Source: an uncultured Garciella sp.
GTDB lineage: Bacteria > Bacillota > Clostridia > Eubacteriales > Garciellaceae
DNA: 39,771 nucleotides
Direction of reading: 5' to 3'
NCBI GenBank assembly: GCA_900555725.1
Contig: USMD01000001.1
Coordinates: 1-39,771 of the forward strand
In this document: positions 16,315 to 22,951 of the stretch, in pieces
How positions within the stretch are numbered: position 1 is the first letter of the stretch
How the letters are laid out: the number at the start of each line of letters is the position of its first letter
The notes under the pieces: generated by a model
What the model was told of the DNA's origin: nothing
What the model saw: the letters and a program-made list of their open reading frames with translations, nothing else
Databases searched by the model: none
Made by a program: the position numbers and the translations under genes

Positions 16315-16470
16315 ATGGCGAGAAAGAATATTAATACTACATTAGATGAAGATTTATATATCGAGATTAAAATATTAGCTATTAAGTTAAAAACTAATGC
16401 TAATGACTTGATTGAAGAAGGAATGCGGTATATCATTGAAAAAAACAAAGACAAGAACAACAAGTCATAG
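16315..16470 (+). CDS. Ribbon-helix-helix (Arc-type) small protein of the IS element
   Basis: 51 aa, ATG at 16315 behind GGGAGGTG. The N-terminal strand KNINTTLDEDLYIEIKILA is followed by two helices (KLKTNANDLIEEGMRYIIEK), which is the layout of a dimeric RHH DNA-binding protein. It is divergent from tnpB across the twin-operator region and its 3' end overlaps the start of tnpA. It most likely represses its own promoter and that of tnpB. The motif and the operators are seen; the regulation is inference. Confidence 0.85.
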   Translation: MARKNINTTLDEDLYIEIKILAIKLKTNANDLIEEGMRYIIEKNKDKNNKS

Positions 16471-16828
16471 TAAGTATAATATTAATTATCACATTGTGTT
16501 CTGTCCTAAATATCGTCATAGCATTTTTAAAGGTGAGTTGGAATACGAATTATCAAAATGTTTTAAAGTAATATGCCATTCTTATGGATAGGAACTAATT
16601 GAACAAGAGATAATGCCAGACCATGTTCACCTTTTTATATCTGCCCCACCAACTGTTGCCCCTATGAATATAATTAGAAAACTTAAAAGCATATCTGCTA
16701 ATGAAATGTTTAAAGGTTTCCCAAGTTTGAAGCAATCTAAATTTTGGGGTAGTGGATTGTGGAGTAGAGGTTATTATGTTGGTACTGCTGGAACTGTATC
16801 CTCTGAAACAATTCAGAAGTATATATAA
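16436..16828 (+). pseudogene. tnpA: tnpA, Y1 transposase of IS200/IS605 type, broken by stop codons
   Basis: The frame opens from a TTG at 16436 inside the RHH gene and reads KYNINYHIVFCPKYRHSIFKG, a standard TnpA start. An in-frame TAG at 16589-16591 interrupts HSYG-stop-ELIEQ, where an aromatic residue is usual, so a TGG to TAG change is likely. The frame then continues through IMPDHVHLF (the HUH motif) to GYYVGTAG with the catalytic Tyr region, but ends at TAA in KYI, where the family normally continues. The 3' piece from 16613 alone cannot work. Confidence 0.85.
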
Positions 16829-16843
16829 AACCAAAAGAATATT

Positions 16844-16919
16844 TAATTTTAGGCATCTAGCCTAAAATTAAAGCACAATTCATCCTCTGAGATAAACAAC
16901 GGAGGTTTCCTTGTGCTTA
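16844..16919. repeat. Right-end hairpins of the IS200/IS605 element
   Basis: First hairpin: a perfect 11-bp stem, 16844-16854 with 16860-16870. Second: outer AAGCACAA/TTGTGCTT (16871-16878 with 16912-16919) around a CCTCTG/CGGAGG stem (16884-16889 with 16900-16905) whose loop matches the left-end hairpin. Confidence 0.65.
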
Positions 16920-16924
16920 ACTTA

Positions 16925-16948
16925 TAAAAAAGCCCTATTTCTAGGGCT
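16925..16948 (-). terminator. Terminator of tRNA-Ala
   Basis: A perfect 7-bp stem, AGCCCTA/TAGGGCT, is followed on the minus strand by six U. Confidence 0.88.
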
Positions 16949-16966
16949 CCTATATACTATAGTTTA

Positions 16967-17042
<76 letters not shown>

Positions 17043-17046
17043 AAAT

Positions 17047-17100
17047 TTTATAGTGAGGAGAATATTGGGTTCTAACCAAAGCTGAGCTAATTCCCCACGC
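17047..17100 (-). pseudogene. Collapsed tRNA relic
   Basis: On the minus strand a tRNA-like 5' half (GTGGGGAATTAGCTCAGC, then TTGGTTAGA, the D-arm) runs straight into an acceptor-like 3' end (ATTCTCCTCAC). The anticodon and T arms are missing. It sits 5' of tRNA-Ala and may be a deleted member of the same cluster. Confidence 0.55.
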
Positions 17101-17176
17101 AATTAATATTGTACATATTTTTAGTAAAAAATGCAATAGGGAAATTTTATCATCATACCAAAACTCCTATGAACTC

Positions 17177-17260
17177 AATTGTAAAACTAAATTAGACCCC
17201 TTTTTAATTTTGAGTCTAATTTAGTCTTACAAATCCATAGGTCTAATTTAACCTTACAAA
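17177..17260. repeat. Cluster of three IS30-type terminal repeats
   Basis: Three copies of a 20-24 base end sequence with core CTAAATTAGAC: 17177-17200 (plus orientation), 17212-17233 and 17240-17260 (both reversed). The first two form an inverted repeat. It suggests nested or tandem insertions of related elements, of which only the last is followed by transposase sequence. Confidence 0.6.
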
Positions 17261-17340
17261 TTTTTAATACTCATAATCGGTAGCGTTTGTAGTATTATCA
17301 TATTATGCCCGGATAATAGCTCTAAGGAGGAAGCTATTAT

Positions 17341-17707
17341 GACAAAACATTTAACTTATGATGAGTGATTAACAATTCAAGAGCTTTTAAAATCAGGATT
17401 TTCTTTGTCCCAAATATCTAGAAAGCTAAACAGGAATAAATCAACTATTTCTAGAGAAATTTCCCTTAGGTCTACTACTAATAAAAAAGGTTGTTATGGC
17501 CGTAGTTACAATGCCTATATATACAGGTTTGACTGTGATCTGAAAAGTATTTGTAAGGAAGGTAAATGTAGTAAACGTAAGAATTATTGTAAGTTCTGCC
17601 AGGATTGTAATGATAATTGTCAATATTTTAATGATAGACATTCTCAATATACTTATTATAATCATAAATACCAATTGAAACAGCAATTGTACAGCTTCCT
17701 GCTTTAA
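17341..17707 (+). pseudogene. IS30-family transposase, 5' part, broken
   Basis: The frame begins ATG ACAAAACAT at 17341 and reads MTKHLTYDE, then a TGA where IS30 proteins have Arg (CGA to TGA is the simplest change), then LTIQELLKSGFSLSQISRKLNRNKSTISREI, the N-terminal HTH of the family. It ends at 17707 after a Cys-rich region, long before the DDE domain. The element is truncated and fused to unrelated sequence. Confidence 0.85.
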
Positions 17708-17763
17708 GGCAATGCACCAAGACTATCCGATAAACACTGATATTATACATTTCCTCATATGGA

Positions 17764-17990
17764 TTATCTTCTTGCTTTTCCTGAGATATGTTCAATATTT
17801 ATTTTTATCACTCTCATTTTTGAATTTGCATTTTTCAGATATTCTCTTACCTTTTCCATATATTCTTTCGAATACTTTTCCAGCATTTCCAGCATAGCCA
17901 CATTTTTTTCATGGTCAAAAACTCCTTCTGCCTTTCCAAATACAATTACACTTTTATAGTTTGTACTAAATTTATCCGGAAGAAAGGAAA
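17764..17990 (-). pseudogene. C-terminal fragment of a pyridoxamine 5'-phosphate oxidase-type flavoprotein
   Basis: About 75 codons ending FSTNYKSVIVFGKAE...RVIKINIEHISGKARR, which matches the C-terminal half of FMN-binding split-barrel proteins (NimA/PNPOx-like). The N-terminal half is absent and is replaced by transposase debris. It has no ribosome site. It is a remnant, not a gene. Confidence 0.65.
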
Positions 17991-18024
17991 TTATCAACTT
18001 TTTCGAATAAAATAACCAAAAATA

Positions 18025-18340
18025 TATCTAGGCCAAAATCTAAATTCATATTTCAAATAATCCATGGTGTTTTAAAAAGCAAATCTGTATTACTGAATAA
18101 CATAGCTAGAGCTTTAGAAGAGAATATCTTATTAAAAAAACTATAGAAAGGCTTTCAAGAAACCTTTCAGATTTTGATCAAACAAAATCTGATGGTATTT
18201 ATACAATATTACAAAAAAACAAAAACTACCATTAAAAAATCCATAAAGCCTAGATTTAAAAAGAAGGAATCACAACAGTTTACAATAGCTGATGCTTTCA
18301 TATAACTAGCTTATGGCAATTTGGTATTTGAATTTTGGGG
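18025..18340 (+). pseudogene. DDE transposase fragments
   Basis: The plus strand encodes SRPKSKFIFQIIHGVLKSKS then NNIARALEENILLKK, followed after a one-base shift near 18140 by TIERLSRNLSDFDQTKSDG. This looks like the N-terminal part of an IS4/IS1380-type transposase. A second piece, KPRFKKKESQQFTIADAF (about 18250-18300), may come from another transposase. Stops and shifts are frequent. The family assignment is tentative. Confidence 0.5.
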
Positions 18341-18360
18341 AAACTCAAGAAATATTCTCA

Positions 18361-18418
18361 TTGACAGCTGCTCTATTATGCATTACAATATAGGCAAGTA
18401 TATTGCAATACATAATAG
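18361..18418 (+). promoter_or_regulatory. padR promoter with overlapping operator
   Basis: TTGACA (18361-18366), a 17-base spacer and TACAAT (18384-18389). A 20-bp inverted repeat with two mismatches (18373-18392 with 18399-18418) covers the -10 box and start site. It is likely the PadR autoregulatory operator. Confidence 0.75.
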
Positions 18419-18440
18419 TGTCGAAGAGAGGTGAAAATGG

Positions 18441-18788
18441 TTGATACCGTCACAAATGCTTAAAGGTATATTAGAGGGCTGTATTCTTAAAGTAATCAGC
18501 TGTAAAGAAACTTATGGCTATGAAATTTCTCAGCAACTACAGGAATATGGCTTTTCAAATATTTCAGAGGGAACCATCTATCCCCTTTTGCTGAGGCTTG
18601 AAAAAAACGGATTGATTACAGCACAATATCGTGAGTCCTCATTGGGCCCTAAACGCAAGTACTTTTCTAATTCACCAATGGGGCAAACAGAATTGGATGC
18701 TTTTTTTTCGAACTGGAAGGAACTTGAAAACGCTGTGAATCAACTATTTAATAATGGAGGCCAAAATAATGAACAAACAAACCAATGA
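18441..18788 (+). CDS. PadR-family transcriptional regulator
   Basis: 115 aa from a TTG at 18441, 8 bases after GAGAGGTG. The winged helix is typical: LKGILEGCILKVISCKETYGYEISQQLQEYGFSNISEGTIYPLLLRLEKNGLI. The GTIYP motif is the family hallmark. The C-terminus ends in an Asn/Gln-rich tail that overlaps the next gene by 20 bases. It probably represses its own two-gene operon through the palindrome at 18373-18418. The effector is unknown. In related operons the partner is a membrane protein, as here. Confidence 0.92.
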   Translation: MIPSQMLKGILEGCILKVISCKETYGYEISQQLQEYGFSNISEGTIYPLLLRLEKNGLITAQYRESSLGPKRKYFSNSPMGQTELDAFFSNWKELENAVNQLFNNGGQNNEQTNQ

Positions 18789-19443
18789 GCTTAACCGGCT
18801 AAATAACGAATTAGATAAGCAATTAAATGCTGAAAACGATAAAGTCCTTACCGACATTATCTGCTACTTGCGTATAGCAAATATTTCTGAATACAATCAG
18901 GAAGTAATACGGCAGGATTTACTTGAAATGGTCTTATCCGCACAGAAAAGAGGCGAAAATATTCAGACTGTAATCGGAGAGGATTATAAAGTCTTTTGTG
19001 ATAATATCATTGCAAGCTTGCCTCCCCAAAGTATAAAAGAAAAAATCTTTGGGTTTCTCGATACGATTTTTTTATGCACATCTATTCTTGGTATAATCAA
19101 AATAATTACCTCGAAAGACGCGATCTCCCTCATACGTAATATAGTAACTGGGGAACCTTTGAATTTTCAGATTGCTGTTTCGATCAGAGACTTCATAGCT
19201 TATGTCATTATTATTGCGTCTGCTTTTTTCATTGTTCATATTATTTGCAAGACATCCTTTAAACCTGAAAAGAAGATAAAAGAAAACATAGTGAAAAACT
19301 TTTCTATAGGCGCAGGGATAATGGCAATATTTTTATTTCTTGCATGGATTGGTAGGGATACTCTTTTTACAGTGAATATCTTTGTTGCATGTGCCTTTAT
19401 TCTTGCGTCATATATAGCTCACGGAATTCTTACAAGAAGTTAA
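18769..19443 (+). CDS. DUF1048-type membrane protein, partner of PadR
   Basis: 224 aa from the ATG at 18769 (GGAGG 8 bases ahead). The N-terminal soluble part, with RQDLLEMVLSAQKRGENIQTVIGEDYKVFCDNII, matches the DUF1048 pattern. Then come about four membrane helices. Start overlap with padR suggests coupled translation. PadR/DUF1048 pairs are common in Firmicutes and have been linked to membrane or drug stress, but no function is proven. The operon sits in a scrap zone, which suggests arrival by transfer. Confidence 0.8.
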   Translation: MNKQTNELNRLNNELDKQLNAENDKVLTDIICYLRIANISEYNQEVIRQDLLEMVLSAQKRGENIQTVIGEDYKVFCDNIIASLPPQSIKEKIFGFLDTIFLCTSILGIIKIITSKDAISLIRNIVTGEPLNFQIAVSIRDFIAYVIIIASAFFIVHIICKTSFKPEKKIKENIVKNFSIGAGIMAIFLFLAWIGRDTLFTVNIFVACAFILASYIAHGILTRS

Positions 19444-19450
19444 TTGGAAG

Positions 19451-19490
19451 AAAAAGATAAACCCGCAATTCTTAGAGGAAAGCGGGTTTA
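19451..19490 (-). terminator. Terminator between the DUF1048 gene and tRNA-Arg
   Basis: A 9-bp stem (19458-19466 with 19482-19490) has a T-run on the minus strand. It can also stop the plus-strand operon that ends at 19443. Confidence 0.75.
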
Positions 19491-19492
19491 TC

Positions 19493-19569
19493 TGGTGCAC
19501 TTGGAAGGATTCAAACCCCTGGTCTGTGGTTTAGGAAACCAACGCTCTATCCTGCTGAGCTACGGGTGC
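19493..19569 (-). tRNA. tRNA-Arg (CCU), degenerate, probably a pseudogene
   Basis: 77 bases with encoded CCA. The anticodon loop TTCCTAA gives CCU. Many positions are off: acceptor pairs 5-68 and 6-67 are C-A, 27-43 is T-C, 49-65 is A-C, and T-loop C56 is T, which breaks the G19-C56 contact. The D-arm is normal. Most changes look like C to T or G to A. A working copy should exist elsewhere. Confidence 0.75.
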
Positions 19570-19653
19570 ACAGGAGAATTCCAGCTCATATGGTGTTTGA
19601 ACAATTCTGTCATCATAATCCTCTTAATAGAATGTTAACCTTTTAAAAATGGT

Positions 19654-21066
19654 TTAGATCTCCATTTCCTTCAAAGTTTCTGAAACGATAACATCTGCAT
19701 CCGTTTTTTCCAGGATTTCTGCAACCGATACCCCGGGTGCTGTTTCCGTTAAAACGAGGCCTTCAGGACACACCTCAAAAACGGCCAGATCAGTTACAAT
19801 TAAATTCACAACTTGTTTTGCGGATAACGGTAATTTGCATTTTTTTAATACTTTGGAGTTGCCTTTTTTATCGACATGTTTGATCGAGGCGATCACCTTT
19901 TTCGCACCAACCAATAAATCCATTGCCCCTCCCATACCCGGAGTAAAGGAGCCGGGAATCATCCAGTTGGCGATATTTCCTTCCTGGTCTACTTCTAAAG
20001 CTCCAAGAACCGTCATATCCACGTGACCGCCACGAATAATCGCAAAAGAAGTGGTCATATCGAAGGTAGATGCTCCAGGAAGTAAAGTAATCGGCGCTCC
20101 ACCCGAATTTCCTAAATCCGGGTCGGCTGTTTCCATTGTCGGAGTCTGGCCGAAACGCAATGCGCCGTTTTCTGCCTGCAACACAACATTGACACCTGTC
20201 GGGATGAAGTTTGCTGCCTGGTTAGGGATACCAAATCCTAAATTCACAACCATTCCATCTTTAAATTCCTGACCGATTCTTCTGGCAATAATTTCGACTG
20301 CGTTCATTGTGTACCCTTCTCTTTGCGTAGCCTTTTGTTTCTGCTCCATTTTTCGCAGCATTTTGTTTCTGCTCCATAAATCCTGAAAATATTTTCTCCG
20401 TTCTGCTAACGTATTCCCTAATACGAGATAGTCGACGAGAATCCCAGGAATATCAACATTATCCGGTGCAATTTCCCCTGTTTCAACAACTTCATCGACT
20501 TCGGCAATGACTGTTTTCCCCGCTAATGCCATTTCCAGTGCGGAGGATTTCGAGGTTCCTGCTAAAACAATATTACCGGTTTTATCGGCTTTGAAACCCT
20601 TTATGAGAGAAAAATCTGCAGCAAGCGGTTTATAAAGTAAATATTCTTTACCATCAATTTCGATTTTCTGATTATTTTCTTCTTGTTGGGTACCGACGCC
20701 GACAGGGGTAACGACGGCACCTAACCCTGAACCGGCTGCGCGGATTCTTTCTACTAAAGTGCCCATCGGACAAAATTCCACTTCTAAAGTTCCGGCATTA
20801 AATTGGTCGACTAAATGTTTAGACGTTCCAATATGGGCGCCGATGAATTTTTTCACTTGGTGGTTTTCAAATAACTTGTCGATATCATGAACTTCCCCGG
20901 GAAAAGAGGCAACTGATTGAATGAGTGTTAAGCCGTCCACTCCACTTTGTACTAATTCTTCAATCAAGAGGAGCGGGGCACCAACGCCTAAAAACCCGGA
21001 AATCATCACACTAGAATTAGCTTTTATCAAGGAAATTGCCTGAGATGCAGATGTAATCTTCTCCAT
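19654..21066 (-). CDS. Fused acetate/acetoacetate-type CoA-transferase (alpha plus beta)
   Basis: 470 aa from the ATG at 21066 (AAGGAG seven bases ahead; an ATG at 21072 is too close). The first half is an alpha (AtoD-type) subunit with SGFLGVGAPLLLIEELV; the second, from MNAVEIIARRIGQEF, is a beta (AtoA-type) subunit. The catalytic Glu lies in QAENGALRFG. It moves CoA between acyl-CoA and acetate or a 3-keto acid in short-chain fatty acid metabolism. The junction still contains GAGAAGGG six bases before the old beta ATG (20307), so the fusion looks like read-through of a two-gene operon. Base composition is richer in G+C than its neighbours, suggesting transfer. Confidence 0.9.
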   Translation of the reverse strand: MEKITSASQAISLIKANSSVMISGFLGVGAPLLLIEELVQSGVDGLTLIQSVASFPGEVHDIDKLFENHQVKKFIGAHIGTSKHLVDQFNAGTLEVEFCPMGTLVERIRAAGSGLGAVVTPVGVGTQQEENNQKIEIDGKEYLLYKPLAADFSLIKGFKADKTGNIVLAGTSKSSALEMALAGKTVIAEVDEVVETGEIAPDNVDIPGILVDYLVLGNTLAERRKYFQDLWSRNKMLRKMEQKQKATQREGYTMNAVEIIARRIGQEFKDGMVVNLGFGIPNQAANFIPTGVNVVLQAENGALRFGQTPTMETADPDLGNSGGAPITLLPGASTFDMTTSFAIIRGGHVDMTVLGALEVDQEGNIANWMIPGSFTPGMGGAMDLLVGAKKVIASIKHVDKKGNSKVLKKCKLPLSAKQVVNLIVTDLAVFEVCPEGLVLTETAPGVSVAEILEKTDADVIVSETLKEMEI

Positions 21067-21147
21067 ATTCATTCTCCTTTTTATTTTGAAGTTTTACAAT
21101 ATTTGTAAATATTAAACAATAATTAATGAAGAGAGTACAGTAGCTAA

Positions 21148-21246
21148 CTATTGTGACTCCCTTCTCACATATTCATTAGTGTCCATCAAAATCGGTTCTC
21201 CCTTTCGTTGCGGAATCGCAATCGGAACAATTTCTTCTGTAAACTG
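21148..21246 (-). pseudogene. Internal fragment of an acetyl-CoA acetyltransferase (thiolase)
   Basis: 33 codons including the stop read QFTEEIVPIAIPQRKGEPIL then MDTNEY and end in a stop. Thiolases carry EEIVPVEIPQRKGDP near residue 210. Nothing else of the gene remains. It lies upstream of the CoA-transferase in the same direction, so an ancestral thiolase/CoA-transferase operon is likely. Confidence 0.7.
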
Positions 21247-21585
21247 ATACTAATTATATTTTGGCACCAATATTCTGTTTTGTCTAATACGTTTTTTTCA
21301 TAGAGGTGTAACAAAAACTAATCGAAATTTTTGCTAACAAAATAATCCAAGAACGGGCAACATATGCTATAATGACACTAAGAAAGTACTTACAATTTGT
21401 TCATTAATTCACAATATCTGTCAATCAGAAATTCTTCCATAAAAAAGTTGGTTTTTACCAAAACTATGGGAATAATTCCCTCTTCATTTTCATAATAAAA
21501 TCAAAAGCAAGGTTTATTGTTTCAAAGTATGACATGTTGTGTGTTTCAATATATCTGAAAAAATGATATAGGAGGTACGATCATT
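21247..21585. other. Control region between CoA-transferase and lysR
   Basis: About 340 bases, AT-rich, with no gene. A TATAAT at 21371-21376 could serve the lysR side. No clear T-N11-A LysR box could be fixed by eye. The GGAGG before lysR is at 21572-21576. Confidence 0.4.
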
Positions 21586-22530
21586 ATGAATGTCAAGCAT
21601 CTTTCATATCTAATTACTATAATAGATTGTGATTTAAATCTGTCCGCCGCTGCCAAAAAAATTCATATTTCGCAACCGGCATTAAGCCAGATTATTCGTA
21701 ATTTTGAAGAAGAGATACATGCACAACTGTTTCAACGACAAAATGGAAGATTAAAAAGAATAACACCTATCGGGGAAACATTTTTTGCATCGGCAAGGAA
21801 AATTGTCGGGGATTATACCGAAATGATGGAAACAATTCGTAAGGAATTATCACAAAGTAATGGAAAAATTACAATCGGTATTCCGCCACTTGTGTTAACC
21901 GTTAATTTTACTGATTTTATTTCCAATGTAATGATCATTAACCATGAGATAAAAATGGAAATTATGGAGGCGGGAGCAGAAGCTTTGCGTAAGGAATTTC
22001 TTTCACAAAACATTGATATTGCAATCTTATTGCAGCCTACAAGATTGGACTCCGCGTCTATTGAAGAGTTGATACTTGAAAGAGTAGAGTTGACTGCTTT
22101 TATGAGTAAGGATCATATGCTAGCAAAAGAAAATAAATTAAATTGGAGTCAATTAGATTTGCAGTCATTAGCGATTTTTAACGAAACTTTTATGATTCAC
22201 CATCTTCTAATGGAGAAATTTCAACAAAAAAAAGTCCGCCCGGAAATTGAAGTTACTTCTGCTTCTTGGGACTTTCTTTTAAATACAGCTTTAAGTTCAA
22301 ATATTATCACGATCTTACCTTCCTCTACAACGGTAATCTTTCCAAATAAAGAGTATGTGGAAGTGCCTTTTGAGAATCCACTATTTATGGAAATTACATT
22401 TTGCAGACACAAGAAAAAATATTATACCGATGCAGAAGAATATGCGAAAAAGCTTATTGCTGAATACTTTAAAATGGAAAATTCCATGAACGAAGTTGTC
22501 ATGCAGCAAGCGATTAAGAAAGGACAATGA
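21586..22530 (+). CDS. LysR-family regulator
   Basis: 314 aa, ATG at 21586 with GGAGG. The N-terminal HTH (LSAAAKKIHISQPALSQIIRNFEEEIHAQLFQR) and the following substrate-binding domain are typical. It is divergent from the fused CoA-transferase, the standard arrangement for a LysR activator of a neighbouring catabolic gene. An acyl-CoA or ketoacid ligand is likely but not visible. Length and domain are complete. Confidence 0.93.
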   Translation: MNVKHLSYLITIIDCDLNLSAAAKKIHISQPALSQIIRNFEEEIHAQLFQRQNGRLKRITPIGETFFASARKIVGDYTEMMETIRKELSQSNGKITIGIPPLVLTVNFTDFISNVMIINHEIKMEIMEAGAEALRKEFLSQNIDIAILLQPTRLDSASIEELILERVELTAFMSKDHMLAKENKLNWSQLDLQSLAIFNETFMIHHLLMEKFQQKKVRPEIEVTSASWDFLLNTALSSNIITILPSSTTVIFPNKEYVEVPFENPLFMEITFCRHKKKYYTDAEEYAKKLIAEYFKMENSMNEVVMQQAIKKGQ

Positions 22531-22563
22531 AGCTAGATAGAGATTTAGCGAAGTGAGCCATTT

Positions 22564-22658
22564 ACATGGAGTAACCTGCATGGTAGCCTATTTAAAAGAC
22601 AGTACCATTATTTACTCTGCCTTTAGGGACAAAAGCCATGCAGGTAGAGGCTCCATGT
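22564..22658. repeat. Imperfect long inverted repeat
   Basis: ACATGGAG...ACCTGCATGG (22564-22583) is mirrored by CCATGCAGGT...CTCCATGT (22637-22658). The pairing extends loosely outward. It lies at the 3' edge of the radical-SAM remnant and may be the end of a lost mobile element or a terminator for lysR. Confidence 0.5.
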
Positions 22659-22689
22659 CAATGGTAAATCGAGAATGAAAAAGCATATA

Positions 22690-22856
22690 TTTTTAATTTG
22701 ATTATATTCATCAACTAAAGTTATCTCATATTTTGATTGATCTATAAAACCTGCTAAATATGGCATAGTAATTTGAATAAAATTATTAAATTGCTTTCTC
22801 CTAAAAGCGTTAATTTCTTTATTTTCTGGTGTAATCATTAAAATACTTTTTTTCAT
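22690..22856 (-). pseudogene. N-terminal remnant of a B12-binding radical SAM protein
   Basis: From the ATG at 22856 the frame reads MKKSILMITPENKEINAFRR and ITMPYLAGFIDQSKYEITLV then DEYNQ, the start of the cobalamin-binding domain of large radical SAM enzymes. After DEYNQIK homology stops, and the frame ends soon after in unrelated sequence. The CxxxCxxC cluster motif is absent. About 55 of some 450 codons are left. Confidence 0.7.
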
Positions 22857-22951
22857 TTTATTATCCCTCGTTCCTCATAATACTTTACTATAACGAAATA
22901 AAGCATAAGGGGTAGCCCCCTTATGTGTATTGCATTCCTACACTCTTTCTA

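Larger units (their letters stand above)
14887..16919. mobile_element. IS200/IS605-type element with tnpB, RHH gene and broken tnpA
   Basis: About 2 kb between subterminal hairpins. tnpB lies on the minus strand, and a ribbon-helix-helix gene and tnpA on the plus strand diverge from it. The two ends carry related hairpins in the same orientation (14887-14910 and 16884-16905, both with GAGA.AA.CAACGG and ending GGTTTC), as expected for single-strand HUH transposition, which makes no target duplication. tnpA has two stops, so the copy is probably unable to move by itself. It lies just past the terminator of tRNA-Ala. Confidence 0.8.

Noticed and set aside
16595..16834. ORF of 79 codons on the minus strand over tnpA
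   Set aside because: It is the antisense of the tnpA remnant, without a ribosome site or family.
17405..17707. A separate small Cys-rich zinc protein
   Set aside because: The sequence is the body of the IS30 transposase after its stop codon.
19444..19638. 64-codon ORF over the tRNA-Arg region
   Set aside because: It crosses a terminator and a tRNA, so it is not coding.
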